Below are positions 22,481 to 33,950 of a stretch of 64,000 nt of DNA, piece after piece. The DNA is taken from NCBI RefSeq assembly GCF_028372415.1, contig NC_092875.1, positions 356,988,233-357,052,232 of the forward strand, given 5' to 3'. The first letter of the stretch is position 1, and each line of letters begins with the position of its first letter. A model generated the notes under the pieces. It did not search any database. It saw nothing but the letters and a program-made list of their open reading frames with translations, and was not told where the DNA came from. Both the position numbers and the translations under genes were made by a program. This stretch comes from Notamacropus eugenii. Its lineage: Eukaryota > Chordata > Mammalia > Diprotodontia > Macropodidae.

Positions 22481-22771
22481 TCAAAACTGCAGTGGTTCAA
22501 AAGAGCTCCTACTTTGCCAGGATAATGGAAGAAGAAGGCAAAGGCGGATAATTCCATGGTATTGGCAGTTTGTCTTTAACTCATTGGAGTCCTTTTCTAT
22601 TTCAGCTACCAACTGCTCCTTGCACAAGGTATTATGGTAACTACAAACACATCCTAAGAACTGGCATTTGGGTCCACACTTCTTTTGTGACTGTTTCTCT
22701 GCAAGTTTCATATCACTTGAGAGTTTTACTGTGAAGGAATTCGGAAGAATATTCTCATTCCATCCATGCAC
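22481..22771 (-). other. Unexplained cysteine-rich open frame (96 codons)
   Basis: Uninterrupted minus frame with the segment KKCGPKCQFLGCVCSYHNTL (C-x3-C-x4-C-x-C) followed by 'CKEQLVAEIEKDSNELKTNC'. It does not fall in any repeat I recognise here. The spacing looks protein-like, but I cannot assign a family and see neither flanking splice sites I would trust nor a poly(A) tail. It may be a decayed exon or retrocopy piece, or chance. Confidence 0.25.
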
Positions 22772-22804
22772 GCTGATTGCAGGGGCAGGTCATGACAAAA
22801 TCTT

Positions 22805-22995
22805 GGACAGCAGAATGATGCAGTGGACAGAATGCTTGGTTTTGAGGCCGAGGACCTGGGTTTGAGTCTCTGCTTTGCTGCTTCTTTGTGTGACATGGAC
22901 CAGTTCACACAGCTTCACTGGGCCTCTTTTTCTTCATATGTAAAAGAAGCGGATGAGATGAAATTATTTTAATGGTCTGTTCCAGGTCTAAATAT
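22805..22995 (+). mobile_element. MIR-type SINE
   Basis: 'gcagaatgatgcagtggaca', 'gaggacctgggtttgagtct', 'tgtgtgacatggaccagttc', 'tatgtaaaagaagcggatga', 'ggtctgttccaggtctaaat'. Sense MIR with head and core. Confidence 0.75.
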
Positions 22996-23080
22996 AGAAT
23001 GTCCCCAAAGTCTTATTGTAGTTTTAACAGATTTAATAATTTAATGGGCTAAAACACACAAATACATTTGGAAAATCTCT
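22996..23080. mobile_element. Possible mariner-type MITE end
   Basis: 'atgtccccaaagtcttattg', 'tagttttaacagatt' resembles the terminal sequence of mammalian mariner-type miniature elements (ends reading 'gtcccaaaagtctt...agtttta'). Only one end is visible, so this is tentative. Confidence 0.3.
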
Positions 23081-23144
23081 CATATGAACCTAAGAAACCT
23101 CTTTAAATTTTTCTTTTTCTTCACTTAGATATAAAATATTGGGG

Positions 23145-23345
23145 ACAGTTCATGGTGTGCTAGATAGAGTGATAGATAGCTGAGGAGTTAGAAAATCCAG
23201 ATTTGAGTTCTGCTTGGACAACTAACTAGCTGTTTGACCTTGCTCAAATCACTTAATCTTGCTTGAATTTCTTGACTCATCTATAAAAAGAAAAAGGAGG
23301 GAGTGATTAGATGATCTTTAAGCTCTAATATTCTATGTTTCTATT
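23145..23345 (+). mobile_element. MIR-type SINE
   Basis: 'ggtgtgctagatagagtgat', 'atttgagttctgcttggaca', 'ctagctgtttgaccttgctc', 'gactcatctataaaaagaaa', 'gatgatctttaagctctaat'. Confidence 0.75.
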
Positions 23346-23439
23346 CATATACGTCTGTATTTAATTTTAAAATATAGCTTATTTCAAATGGGAGATTGTT
23401 TCAAATGTAACCAACTTTTTTAATTGTTATTATACAATC

Positions 23440-23560
23440 ATAGTTTGAGAGCCCAAAGGATCCTTAGAGGTGATTTTGCCAAAACATCTTATTTAAAGAT
23501 GTGGAAACTGAGACTAGATAAGGGATTTGCCCAACTCCATATGGAGAGTAAAAAGAGGTG
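23440..23560 (-). mobile_element. MIR-type SINE fragment
   Basis: 'gcccaaaggatccttagagg', 'gatgtggaaactgagactag', 'gggatttgcccaactccata'. Antisense MIR. Confidence 0.65.
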
Positions 23561-24555
23561 AGTAAGATAGTATTAAGAAATACTAAGGGGCCATGTTAAG
23601 ATCTTTCAACTTTAAAATCTGACCTCTTTCCATATCCACTATGTTGCTGACAATAAAGGTTTCCCTACATCCCATTGATTACAAAGACTATTTGTTCAAT
23701 GATCTTTATTTCTAATGCAGCATATTTTTTTACATTTAGCTTAGATGTTGCACACTCATTAAAAAAAGCAGTGGAGGAGGGAGGGAGGGCACATTTGATT
23801 TTATATTAATGACATCTGTTTTGTTCTGTTTCCATTGTCAGCAACATAATTTAAATCCCTTATTATACCCACCTTGGCTCACCGAAATACTGTTACTTAC
23901 CAAATAAAGACTAACCTCTTCATCCTATTCATCATCGTTCCTAATATGACTCCAAATTATTACAGTTGTACCTTTCACCACTCTGTTGCAGCAAGAGGAG
24001 TGGGATTTGTCTGTTTGGAGTTGTTTTCCAGGCTCAGGCTAGATCGTGAGCACCTGAGAGTTCAGTCCCCCTTCAGCCCTGATGGTTCACAGCTGTGCTG
24101 AGTCATGTGGATTTCATGCCTACTGACTCTGAGCCAGTCAGAAGCCAAGTCTTTGTTATTTATGCTGGGAGGTTAGTATTTTACTCTGGGAGTTTGCTTA
24201 TGAGAAGGATCTTGTAATTACCTGATGGAGACTCTAAGTGGCCATATGTTCAGTCCCCTGACTGTGTGGATGTAAAGGCTTTCTTGATCCAGGGCTGTAT
24301 GTAAACTGTATGGCAATATTGTTCTGATTCAGCCAGTAGAGCCCTGTCTGTTGGTTTTGATAAAGATCAAAAGGTTATTTGTTGAATAGATGGAAGGCTT
24401 GATAACTTTGGGAATGTAAAAAGATAAAACAGTGTGTCTGAAAGTATTTGTTTGAACTGACTAAAGTGATTGTTAACCCCTTAAAAGTTGTCTTTCTTTT
24501 TATAAATGCAGATTTAAGAACCTGCAATAGGACGCCCTGTGTATGTTGGGGTGCT
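23561..24555. other. Spacer, no feature seen
   Basis: About 1 kb of mixed sequence. The less AT-rich part (24000-24350) is not recognised as any repeat; its chance frame (23874-24101) resembles nothing. Confidence 0.4.
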
Positions 24556-25855
24556 CACTGATACATATTTCCTTCTATGTTCTAGCCAAACCCTATTAAG
24601 ATCATACCATTTCCTAAGAATGCCTTGTGCTATCTTACATCTGTACCTTTGTTCAAGTTGCTTCTTAATCTTGCAATGAACTCCTCTCAATCTTTCCCTG
24701 TTGGAATGTTTCCTGTTCTTCAAGCTCCTGTTCAAATGCCACCTTCTCAATGAAATATAGATTGGTGGAAAGATTCCGCTATCTGGAGTCCAGACTCTCA
24801 TGTCACTTCTATCTCTTATGTGCATAATATTTTCTTCTTTCACTTATTACATACTTAGTTTTGTCTCTCCTGTTAAAATGTTAACTCTTTGAGACAAGAA
24901 ATTGAGTCTCATTAATCTTCATGTTTTTTTTTCTTTTGGTTACCACCCAATAGAGTTCATTGTAAACAGTTAAATGCTAAATAAACATTTGTTGAGTGAA
25001 AGAATTCCTTCTTACCACAGAGCAGTCTACTTCTTAATTGACCTGTCAACGGTGGTGGTGATGAGTAGAACGAGAGTCTGCCATATGATCTACCCTGTTC
25101 TGCCGTATGATGGACCATGGCCTAACACACTTTTCACCCTGAAAAATGCTTCTGCCTTTGTGGTCTTCTCACCCTGGAGGATACCTCTGTTCCAACAGTA
25201 CCTTTCTCTAATTGGTGAGTTCTTCTAAGAACCTCTTTTGAGGAAATTTCCTAACATATTTAATCTTTTATTCCTCTCCTAATTCTGCTCCTTACTCTCC
25301 AGACTTTTCTACCATATCCACAGTATGTGTACCTTCTCTCATCTTCATCTACCTTCCTGGTTTTTTAGCTTTCTTTCATGTCGTGTCTTTCCATATTAGA
25401 CTTTGAGATCAGGGGATATCTTTTTTGCTAATATATGTATTTCCAGTTCTTTGCACAGAATCTTCTATATAATTAGTACTTCATAAATGCTCGTTGACTT
25501 GTCTCCCATGCTTGGGATTTTCTCTCTCCTCATCTCTACCTCCTGGCTTCCTTCAAGTTTCAGCTAAAGCTGCACCTTCTATAAGAAGTCTTTCCTGATA
25601 TTCTGTAATCACTATTGACTTCCCTCTATTACCCCTATTACTGCTAATTTCACCATATATATACATATATATATGTATATATATACATATATATATATAT
25701 CTTGCTTGTATGTAATTCTTTGCATGTTGTCTCTCCTATTAGACTGTGAGTTCCTTGAGGGCAGGGGCTGTTTTTTGCCTTTGTCTGAATGTCCAGTACT
25801 TCACACAGCAGTGCTTAGCACATAGTAAGCACTTAATGAATGTTTGTTTTCTTTC
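24556..25855 (+). mobile_element. L2 LINE 3' fragments in tandem
   Basis: Three sense L2 3' pieces follow one another. 24556-25005 ends 'aataaacatttgttgagtga'. 25245-25505 contains 'tagactttgagatcagggga' and 'tacttcataaatgctcgttg'. 25515-25855 contains 'cttccttcaagtttcagcta', 'gactgtgagttccttgaggg' and 'gcacttaatgaatgtttg'. A (TA)n microsatellite interrupts the last at about 25655-25703. Old. Confidence 0.75.
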
Positions 25856-26329
25856 CACACCACTCCATTCTCCCCATCCCCAGGAGAATGTTTGGAATAA
25901 ATAGAGTTCCTAAAAGACATTAAAACAAAAATGAACATGAAGATTTTTAAGAGATCACCCTACCAGTCATTAAAAAGGAAGATCAGACATAGGCAAAGGG
26001 AGAAAAGGTGACAAGACCTTTGAGGAGGTCCTTAGAGTAGCCTTAGAATACTATCTATAACTGGAAGGAATCTTATAAGTCACCTAGTATAATTATTTTA
26101 TTTTACCCATGAAGAAAATGACTTGCCCATAGCCATGATAATGAGGGTGGTTGTGATGGGAATAGAGTGGGAGATGGATAGGAGAGTTGTGTGGGATACA
26201 GGATTGAGAAGAATGAAAGAGAACCCCAAGATTTCAAACATGAAAGACCATGAAGAAGTGATGCCACCAACAGAAAAATGAAAGCTGGAAGGATGAAAAG
26301 GTCACATTTTTTACGCTGAATTTGAAGGG
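25856..26329. other. Spacer with an antisense MIR fragment
   Basis: Only a short MIR piece at 26050-26140 ('ctggaaggaatcttataagt', 'gacttgcccatag'). Nothing else is seen. Confidence 0.45.
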
Positions 26330-26500
26330 GATGATAATTGTACTTGCCTCCCCAGGTTGTTGTGAGGATCAAATGGGATAATATGTGTTAAAGTGATTAG
26401 CACGCTGGCTGGCACGTAGCAGGTACTGGATAATGACATCATTATCATTATCACCAACATGTATTTTACATATATATATATATATATATATATACGCTAC
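26330..26500 (+). mobile_element. CORE-SINE 3' fragment and (TA)n
   Basis: 'cttgcctccccaggttgttg', 'tgaggatcaaatgggataat', 'gtagcaggtactggataatg' is a sense CORE-SINE 3' half. A (TA)n run at about 26468-26494 follows. Confidence 0.65.
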
Positions 26501-26544
26501 TTTTTTTAACCTTTCATTTTTGTTCTGAACGTAAACACTAAATA

Positions 26545-26785
26545 AGATGGGACAGTTAAGTGGTGCAGTGGATAGAGTGCAGGGTGTGAAGATATGAAGA
26601 ACTGAGTTGAAATCCAGCCTCAGACATTAACTAGCCGCATGACCTTGGACAAGTCACAACCTTTGCCTGTTCAGTCTCGTCTTCTGTAAAATGGAGCTAA
26701 TAAAAACTCCTGCCTCACAGAGGTGTGGTAAAAATGCACAGTGTCTTACACAAAGTAAGCGCTATATAAATCATATAGATATGTA
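26545..26785 (+). mobile_element. CORE-SINE (MON1/THER1 type)
   Basis: 'aagtggtgcagtggatagag', 'gagttgaaatccagcctcag', 'catgaccttggacaagtcac', 'ttctgtaaaatggagctaat', 'gcgctatataaatcat'. Near full-length. TA-rich DNA follows to 26880. Confidence 0.85.
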
Positions 26786-26880
26786 AGTATACATATAGTA
26801 TATAGTGTATTATTCTTATATGCTATATATTTTATATGTAACTATGCACTGTATTTTTATATAAAGTTATATAAAATGGG

Positions 26881-27385
26881 CATTTCTATATGTATAGTAG
26901 AACAGAAAAGAAAGACTACATATGAAATCACAGATAGCAATCATGCAAAGTTTGTTTTTCTTTTAAAATATATTATAAATTAGTTATCTTGCTTGTCTCT
27001 ACTTCTTTTCAACCTGTCTTCTGTTCCCTTCTCCATGTCATCTTAAAAAAGTTGAAGATGTCTCAGTGATTCTCATTTCTCCACTTTTTCTTCTACTCTC
27101 CTCCACTATAATCGTATCCCTCTTAATCTCCTACACCCTTCTCATATTTGGGGTAGTGGGGAAAGAAAAAAGCCCTTTTAACATATGTGCATAGTCAAGT
27201 AATACAAATTCCTAAATTAACTGTGTCCAGAAATGTATATCTCATTTTGTGCTTTGAGTCTGTTACTTCTATATCAAAGAGGCAAGATCAGTCCTTTGGA
27301 TTCATAATTGACTGTTGCATTGATCGCATTTCTGAAGCCTTTCAAAGATTTTTTATTGTCATTATTACAGAAATTAATTACTAGC
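26881..27385. other. AT-rich spacer
   Basis: No gene or repeat recognised. Confidence 0.4.
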
Positions 27386-27720
27386 TCTATTTACCCACTC
27401 AGTATCAGTTCAAATAAGACTTCACAAGTTTCTCTGAAACCCTATTCTGTGTCATTTTTTCATAGTATAGTCACATTCCATCACATACATATGTCATATT
27501 ACAATTTGGCCATGCCCCAACAAATAGACACCCTCTCAGTTTCCAGTTCTTTACTACTACAAAAAGAGCTACTATAAATAATTTTGTACATATGAATTCA
27601 TTTTATATTTATTTATTTTCTCTGGGGTATTGACCTTTTTGTGGTATGGATGGGTCAAAAGGTACATATGCTTTATTGACTTTGGGGGTAGAATTTCAGA
27701 ATGGCTGTACCTGAGCTAGT
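27386..27720 (-). mobile_element. L1 3' region remnant
   Basis: Antisense L1: 'accctattctgtgtcatttt', 'ctcagtttccagttctttac', 'aaaaagagctactataaata', 'ctctggggtattgacc', 'gatgggtcaaaaggtacata'. Corresponds to the end of ORF2 and the 3'UTR. Confidence 0.7.
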
Positions 27721-28859
27721 TTGGCTTTAAGATTTGACCAGAGGACTAAGGTTTAAACCACTGAGGTAGGTTAGTAGCCTAAGGATAAAAGCCATCTCAA
27801 AAAGACTGAAGGATACTTCTTTCTGACTTGACACATACTTCTGACTGCTGTGTCTGCATAGCCTGCAATGGAATTATGCCCAACGGAATCAATGATGTGG
27901 CCATGCTGAATAGAATTCCACAGATGGTTAATAGTTTCGGCCTACTGGAAGATCTGTGAGCATCTTTTTTTTTTTAAATCCAGTCCACAACTTAAACCAC
28001 CAGATTAGTCTAAATCAGGCCAATCCCACAATGTATTTCAAAGGTATCAATAGCTGCAGAAAGAGGAGAGAAAAAAAATGAGCATTGGATGTCTTTATTA
28101 AGGGTTATAAAGGACCCTTGAGAGAGTCCTTTTACCAGAGTACTGGAGACAGAAGCTAGACTTAAATATCTGAGGAGATAATGGAGACATAAGGGATATA
28201 CAACATCTCAGAAAAGTAGCAGTGAAGGAGTGCAAAGAGATACAGTGGTAGGTTAAGAAGGGTAATGGGGGTAAGGAAATGAGGTATTTGGGGGGAGTGG
28301 GATTGAGGAGATCTGAGAATGTTTGTAGGCAGAAGGTCAGGAAGCAGTGGAGGAAGAAAAGATTGAAAATTCAGAGAGAATGAAGGACTAAGTTTCTTGG
28401 AGGATGCAGGAGAGAATGTATATAGTGAACTGATTAGTTAGTGAGGAATAGAGAAATATCTTTGACCTGAGGAAAGGCCTTTTAACAATGACCATATATG
28501 GAACCATGACTAAGGCTTTCCTAAATTTTCTAGACTTTCTGAGCAAGTTAGACATTTGGAGAGGCCATTGTACATAGGAAATACTTAATTAATGTTTGTT
28601 CAATTGAATGGCAGCTGCTCAGTTAACTACTGCAATTCTTGTATTACTAAGGCTATATTTGGGACTTCCCTAGGGCTTGCTTTCTGTGAGAAGTCAATTA
28701 GGATTTGAATCCTAGTAATTACCTAAAGAGATTTTTTAAAAGAAGAAACTTCACAAGTAAAGAGTAATATTCATCCTTTTAAAAATTCATCTGAAAAATG
28801 CAATGATCTAGGGGTTTTAGGAAGATTCAGGATAAGTCAAGAGAGGTGTATGATCATCA
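27721..28859. other. Spacer, purine-biased
   Basis: About 1.1 kb, rich in A and G on the + strand (notably 28200-28420), no gene or repeat recognised. Confidence 0.4.
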
Positions 28860-29150
28860 AACAAGCATATATGATTGTAGGCTGCATTAATAGAATAATG
28901 ATGTCCAGCGTGAAGGAGATGATAATTTCACTGTACCTTGGCCTGGCCAAAACATAACTAGAATATTGTGCTTAGTTATGGACACCACACTTTAAGAAGC
29001 AACTTGATATGTCAGAATATCTAGAGAAAGACTAACAGGATGGTGACAGAATGCCATGAGAGGGTAAGGTGAAGGAATTGTGGATGTTTATATAGCCCTC
29101 AATACAATAGGCTAATACTATACTTTTCCCTGAAGTCTTATGGATCTTTA
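28860..29150 (+). mobile_element. CR1/L3-type LINE remnant
   Basis: 'gtaggctgcattaatagaat', 'aagg.gatgataatttcactg', 'tattgtgcttagttatggac', 'accacactttaagaagcaac', 'gaggatggtgacagaatgcc'-like wording. Sense order of the CR1/L3 3' coding region; decayed. Confidence 0.65.
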
Positions 29151-29221
29151 ATTGAAATGGAAATGTAAAGAGGGATATGCTTCACATCCTACAAAAGGTT
29201 AGAGTCAACCTAGAAGTACTT

Positions 29222-29690
29222 TTCTTTTTAAAATATATTTTATTTTGTTAAATATTTTCTAATTACACATAAAAAAAATTACCAATTTTTTTTAAATTTT
29301 GAGTTCCAAACTCTCTCTCTCTCTCTCTCCCTCTCTCCCTCTCTCCCTCTCTCCCTCTCTCTCTCTCTTTCTCTCTCTCTCCCTCTCTCCCTCTCTCCCT
29401 CTTTCTCTCTCTCTCTCTCTCCTTTTTGCGTCTGCCCCATACATTGAGAAGACAAGCAATATATTGATTATGCATGTGAGGTTATGGGAAACACATATCC
29501 ATATTAGCCATGTTGCAAAAGAGAACACACACATACCCACAAACCAAAAAAAAAATAATAAAGTTAAAAAAGTATGCTTCAATTTGTATTCATCAGTTCT
29601 CTCTCTGGAGTGGATAACATTTTTCATCATGGATTCTTTAAAATTGTCTTGGATTATAATCTTGATAGGAGCAGCTAAATAATTCCCAGT
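29222..29690 (-). mobile_element. L1 3'UTR fragment with an expanded pyrimidine tract
   Basis: Antisense L1 3' end: 'aaaatatattttattttgtt', 'ttgagttccaaac', then after the tract 'attgagaagacaagcaatat', 'tattagccatgttgcaaaag', 'aagtatgcttcaatttgtat'. A (CTCTCC)n/(TC)n array at 29312-29421 has grown from the CT-rich part of the 3'UTR. The Ser/Leu and Arg/Glu repeat frames over it are artefacts. Confidence 0.8.
29312..29421 (+). repeat. (TC)n / (CTCTCC)n array
   Basis: 110 bp of CTCT with spaced CC in an 8-base rhythm ('ctctctccctctctccctct'). Pure pyrimidine on the + strand. Confidence 0.95.
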
Positions 29691-31469
29691 TAATCATTCA
29701 GGCAGTACCTTTCCGACAGAGGTTCTTACTCTTTTTTCGCTCTTATTCTTCTGATTGTGCAGAATACTTTTGGGGGACAATGATACTCCCAGTGCCTGGC
29801 TGTAACATCGGGAGAGTACATAAGTATCTGACAATGTGCGTGCCCAAGGGACAGGGTCCCAAATGTGAGATCAGTTCATTTACAACTTAAGTTCCAACTC
29901 TGACTTTCCTACAGTTACATAAAGAGTCTAGAAGAAAGTGGGTTCAGGCTTAGAGAACATAAGGAAAGAGTAACTCACAGCTTTTGGTTCCTGGAAAGGT
30001 TTATTTATTTCTTTATTCATTCATTCATTCACTCATTTGTTTATTAATTTATTTGTTTATTCATTTGTTTGTTTATTTCAATTTGCATTGAACTTCTCAA
30101 GGAATTCTCTTTAGGTATGGTTTAGCTTCTTTACAGGGTTACTTGTGGAGCATTGAATTCAACTCAAGTCTGTCTTTGGTTCTTCATGCAGATGCTAGTG
30201 CTAATTGTTCCAGGCATGCTACTAAGAAGCTGATGGAAAGATGAAAGAAGGAAAGGATTAAAAGAAAAAAGCCAAGGTTGAAGACTACCTCCCCACCAAC
30301 TTCATCCTCTCCAAGTGATTCCTTCTTAAAGGTGGCTCTTTACCACTTAATTTTTCACCTCTCTCAGACTTGAACTGGCCTGAAGTATCTGTAGGGCATG
30401 ATCAAATTTTCAGAGCCAAATGGAACACTTTCTTCATGTTATGTCATTTTCAGTTCATCCAATGACTGAGCAAAGACATCTAATTTGATAAAAAAAGTAT
30501 TCTTAAAGTTAGTTGGAATGACCTTGAGAGCAGAATGTTTAAAACTCACTTCTACTGTGATCTTGCAATCTGTGTGCATCCCTGTTCCCTGGGAAAGCAA
30601 AGAGACATATGAAGCAAAAGATGGTTAGTCAAGCTGATAATTCCCGCTTTATCAAAAGCATTTGGGACTGCTATTGTTTCTCACATCTTAATGCTCTACA
30701 TTTTACTTTCATTTATCATATACTGAAATATTTTTCTCTCCACAGTGATTTAGTGTGTATGTATATGTGTGTATGTGTGTGTGTGTGTGTGCATGCGTGT
30801 GTGAGTGTATTTTGGGGGGGGTGATATCTTGGGGAGGGAGGTAGATTTTGGTATCCAGCATTTTAGAAGGATGAGCTGAAAGTGATAATTTATTACTGCA
30901 AAATCAGTTTTTCTACACTTAAACACAGAAAGCCTTGGGGAGTTTATATAGGCTGGAATGGGTAGAACAGCTGGTGTTATCTGCCCATACACTGTGAATG
31001 AGCTGGTACCTTGAAGCTGAAATACTTTGTGAATTCACACATGCTCTCTCCATTGAGCAGGTCTTATAAGATTAGGGTGCCACCATCTGATTGACAACGC
31101 TCCAAGCAGCCATTGCAAGTCATTTGTTTCATTCATCCTGGAGAAAGGAAGACTGATAATATAGAGATAATAGTGATGATGAAGATGATGATGGTGATTA
31201 TGATACTGCCAATAATAATGATAAAGATGGTATGGGGGAGGCATGATATTTCTTTTCAGTTATTCAAATGATAGTCTTGTGGAATATGCATTAGACTTTT
31301 TGCTTGTTTCCAGAGGACAGAAACAGAAACAATGGGCAGAATTTTAGAGAAGGAGATTTCAGTTCAATGTATGTTAAAATTTCTGAATATTTAGAGTTAT
31401 CCAAATGTGGAATGGTTTCTTTTCAGTAGTACTTGTTTCCCTCTTACTTCAGGCACATGATCAAAGTTT
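29691..31469. other. Spacer with simple repeats
   Basis: Holds a tetranucleotide-like (ATTC/TTTA)n stretch at about 30000-30080, a (TG)n run at 30755-30800 and a (GAT)n-like stretch at 31165-31215. No gene or dispersed repeat recognised otherwise. Confidence 0.6.
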
Positions 31470-31690
31470 GGATGACCCCCTCACTGGGAATTAGAATGCA
31501 AATCCCTTGAGAATGAGGATTATTTTATTCTTTGTACTCGTATCTCCAGTGCCTAGCACAGAGGTAGGCACATGATAGGTGCTTTGTAAGATCTTGTTTA
31601 CTGATGGATGTTTAGGAGGGAATCATTAGTCAGTGAATTGGGTTAGATGACTTTTAAGATTCCTTTCAACTCTCTCATTTTATTAGACCT
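31470..31690 (+). mobile_element. L2 LINE 3' end and SINE/CR1 end piece
   Basis: 'atgcaaatcccttgagaatg', 'tatctccagtgcctagcaca', 'ggcacatgataggtgctttg' (L2). Then 'ttagatgacttttaagattc' and 'ctttcaactctctc', the common MIR/CR1 end phrase. Confidence 0.65.
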
Positions 31691-31979
31691 CTCTATATAT
31701 TTGAGTCCTCTATCCTCCTGTCATTTAATCCCTCAATTTTATTTTCATATTCTGCCATCTGACAAGGTGAAACTCTTTACTCTTTGGAAGGTAAGTATAT
31801 TTTAGAATCAGCAAGATTTTATTTCAATGACACTTCTCCAGTTACCATGTTCTTGACAATGAGTCTTTTTTTGGCATCTGAATATTTTACCTTTTGGTAA
31901 TAGAAATTTTCCACATGGTTCTCATGAAAGATTAATGATTATGTTTAGTTTCTTTAGAGCATTAATTAACCCACAGAAT

Positions 31980-32310
31980 ACCCTGGACAGTATGTCATTA
32001 TGTTCAGTTTATAGATGAGAAAAAGACAGAGATTTAGTTACTTAGTTGCTAGATTGTATTATCTGTCCAGGCCTAAATCTGTGGATGAATACAATTTTTG
32101 AAGATTTGCAAAAATAATTACTCCATCTTTATCTAAAAAAAGGTGATAACTTAGAAAAAAAGCAAGAACAGAGATACTTTAGTATGATCCCCTAAATTTA
32201 GAAAGGAAAATATATTGAGAAGGTAAGTTCCTAGGTCACACAGCCAAGTAGTAGAACTGTGTCCAGAAATTATATGTACTTGTATTCTATCCAGTGATCT
32301 ATGTACTACA
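31980..32310 (-). mobile_element. MIR-type SINE fragments
   Basis: Two decayed antisense pieces: 31990-32110 ('tttatagatgagaaaaagac') and 32165-32310 ('aagttcctaggtcacacagc', 'caagtagtagaactgtg'). Confidence 0.55.
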
Positions 32311-32454
32311 ATTTGTTTCTTTAGGAAAGTTAATCAACGCTTGCCTATAATCTGCAAACCAAAGGATAGTTTTGTTTGTCTTAGTGGGAATTGTGGGGAG
32401 AAGACAGAGATATTTACAAATGTTGTCTCACAATTAAAATTCAACAAATTCTTG

Positions 32455-32720
32455 CAATAAGAACTAACATTTATATAGGGTTACTATGTGCTGGCCACTG
32501 TCCTAAATGCTTTAAAATATTATCTCATTTGATCCTCACAACAACCCTGGGAGGAAAGTGCTATTATTATCCCCATTTTAGAGATGAAAAAACTGAGGCA
32601 AATAGCAATTAAGTGACTTGCCCATGATCACACCTATTAAGTGTCAGATACCAGATACCAGATTTCAGGAAGACTCCAGTTCCAGTACTCTATCCACCAC
32701 ACTATCTAGCTTCCCTTTTA
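32455..32720 (-). mobile_element. CORE-SINE (MIR/MON1 type), near full length
   Basis: 'aactaacatttatatagggt', 'actatgtgctggccactgtc', 'tgatcctcacaacaaccctg', 'ttattatccccattttagag', 'gacttgcccatgatcacacc', 'actctatccaccacactatc'. One of the best kept antisense CORE-SINEs here. Confidence 0.85.
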
Positions 32721-32758
32721 TTTAATATTTAAAGTAAAAGTGAAAGCTAAGTGAAGCT

Positions 32759-32762
<4 letters not shown>

Positions 32763-32847
<85 letters not shown>

Positions 32848-32850
32848 GCT
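32763..32850 (+). repeat. (AC)n(AT)n compound microsatellite
   Basis: About 60 bp of perfect AC followed by about 25 bp of AT. Likely highly polymorphic. Confidence 0.95.
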
Positions 32851-32859
32851 TATACTTCC

Positions 32860-33640
32860 AACAATATCATACCCTGGACATCCACTTGGTCTTTTCTGTG
32901 TAGATAGTTAGACCATCCTTTTCTGAGGGATTGCTAATTTAATCTAGTGTTTTAGAGATTGATACAATTAGTAGAATATCATCCACTAACAGGGAAACCT
33001 GAAATAACTCTTCCCATATGGAGAATTTCTCTGTGATCTGGATTCTATTCTAGATCTCCTCCATAACTGTGGTGAATACTCTGCCAAGGATGTGTTGCTC
33101 TATTTTATTCCTTACCTGATATTCATAATCACAGGATCGATGAATCAGATTATCTCTGGGTACAGAATTGAACGGAAGAGAGACAGTGGTTTGGATTCCC
33201 TTTGGGAAATGATTCCAACCTGCTTGCTGAAACAAAGACCTATTTTAATGCCAACTGTCTGCTGATATTGTATGTCTGTAAATCATGGCACATTGCAATC
33301 GATGGAGAAAGACAATGGAAAAGGGCATGGTGATTATGACTAGTTCACATTTTTCACATCAAAGAAATGTATGATCAAGAAAGTTGACCTAGGCATGTGA
33401 TGAGAGTGAAGGACGATAATTAGACACTCTGTGTATTGACGTTATTTTCAGCATATTAAAAGAAAGTGAGAAAGATAGTCACCTCATTTCATGCATATTT
33501 AGTAATATACTTTTAAGAGGATGTAGAACAGCCCTGTAGAGTATGGACAGACATGGATGGTCTGAATCACTAAATCATATCATTAGAGGGAATTGCGAGG
33601 AATGAGATCATAGATTAATTTGTGCAAGAGTAGGTTGTGG
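32860..33640 (+). mobile_element. Probable retroelement remnant (unclassified)
   Basis: A + frame near 33263 reads ILYVCKSWHIAIDGERQWKR before a stop, resembling the LYGCESW stretch after the palm of RTE/R-type reverse transcriptases. A minus frame (33050-33235) is also open. Heavily decayed; element family and even strand are uncertain. Confidence 0.3.
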
Positions 33641-33731
33641 GAGAGACTCAACATATTCCTGCCTTTAAAATTTAAAATCTCACCCATTGCCCCAGAAGGG
33701 TGATGTGGTTGGGGGTATCGGAGGTCTCACT

Positions 33732-33950
33732 ATGTCTGCCATTTTCAACTTTCAGAGCATACTGACAGTTATCTTGCTGCTTATATGTACCTGTGCATAT
33801 ATACTATCCTTGGCTCCTAGCCTTTTGGACAAAAATAAAACTGGACTGTTGAGTATATTTTGGAAGTGTGCCAGAATTGGTGAACGAAAGAATCCCTATG
33901 TAACAGTACACTGTATAGTAATAGCTTTCAGCATCTTGTTCATCCAGTAA
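33732..33950 (+). CDS. TMEM167A: Protein kish-A (TMEM167A)-like, intact retrocopy frame
   Basis: Encodes 72 residues, the usual length of KISH-A, a small Golgi-associated membrane protein (homologue of Drosophila kish/yeast Ksh1) implicated in the early secretory pathway. The start MSAIFNFQS and the end AFSILFIQ match the family, with an N-terminal hydrophobic segment (residues 8-28), the polar loop [20 protein letters not shown], and a C-terminal hydrophobic segment (57-71). Against the human protein as I recall it there are about eight substitutions, including R25L, G41S and C60H, in a family that is normally almost invariant. This suggests relaxed constraint. An upstream in-frame ATG at 33687 would add 15 residues, but the internal ATG at 33732 is the family start. 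No promoter is visible. It may be an untranslated pseudogene despite the open frame. Confidence 0.75.
   Translation: MSAIFNFQSILTVILLLICTCAYILSLAPSLLDKNKTGLLSIFWKCARIGERKNPYVTVHCIVIAFSILFIQ

Noticed and set aside
24514-24843. 109-codon minus frame
   Set aside because: Antisense to an L2 3' end; no protein resemblance.
29312-29421. Regularly spaced short repeats considered as a CRISPR-like array
   Set aside because: Simple-sequence DNA without unique spacers, in a vertebrate context; the 60-bp array at 40051 is likewise an L1 5'UTR repeat.
29263-29682. Arg/Glu-repeat (minus) and Ser/Leu-repeat (plus) frames
   Set aside because: Microsatellite translation inside an L1 3'UTR.
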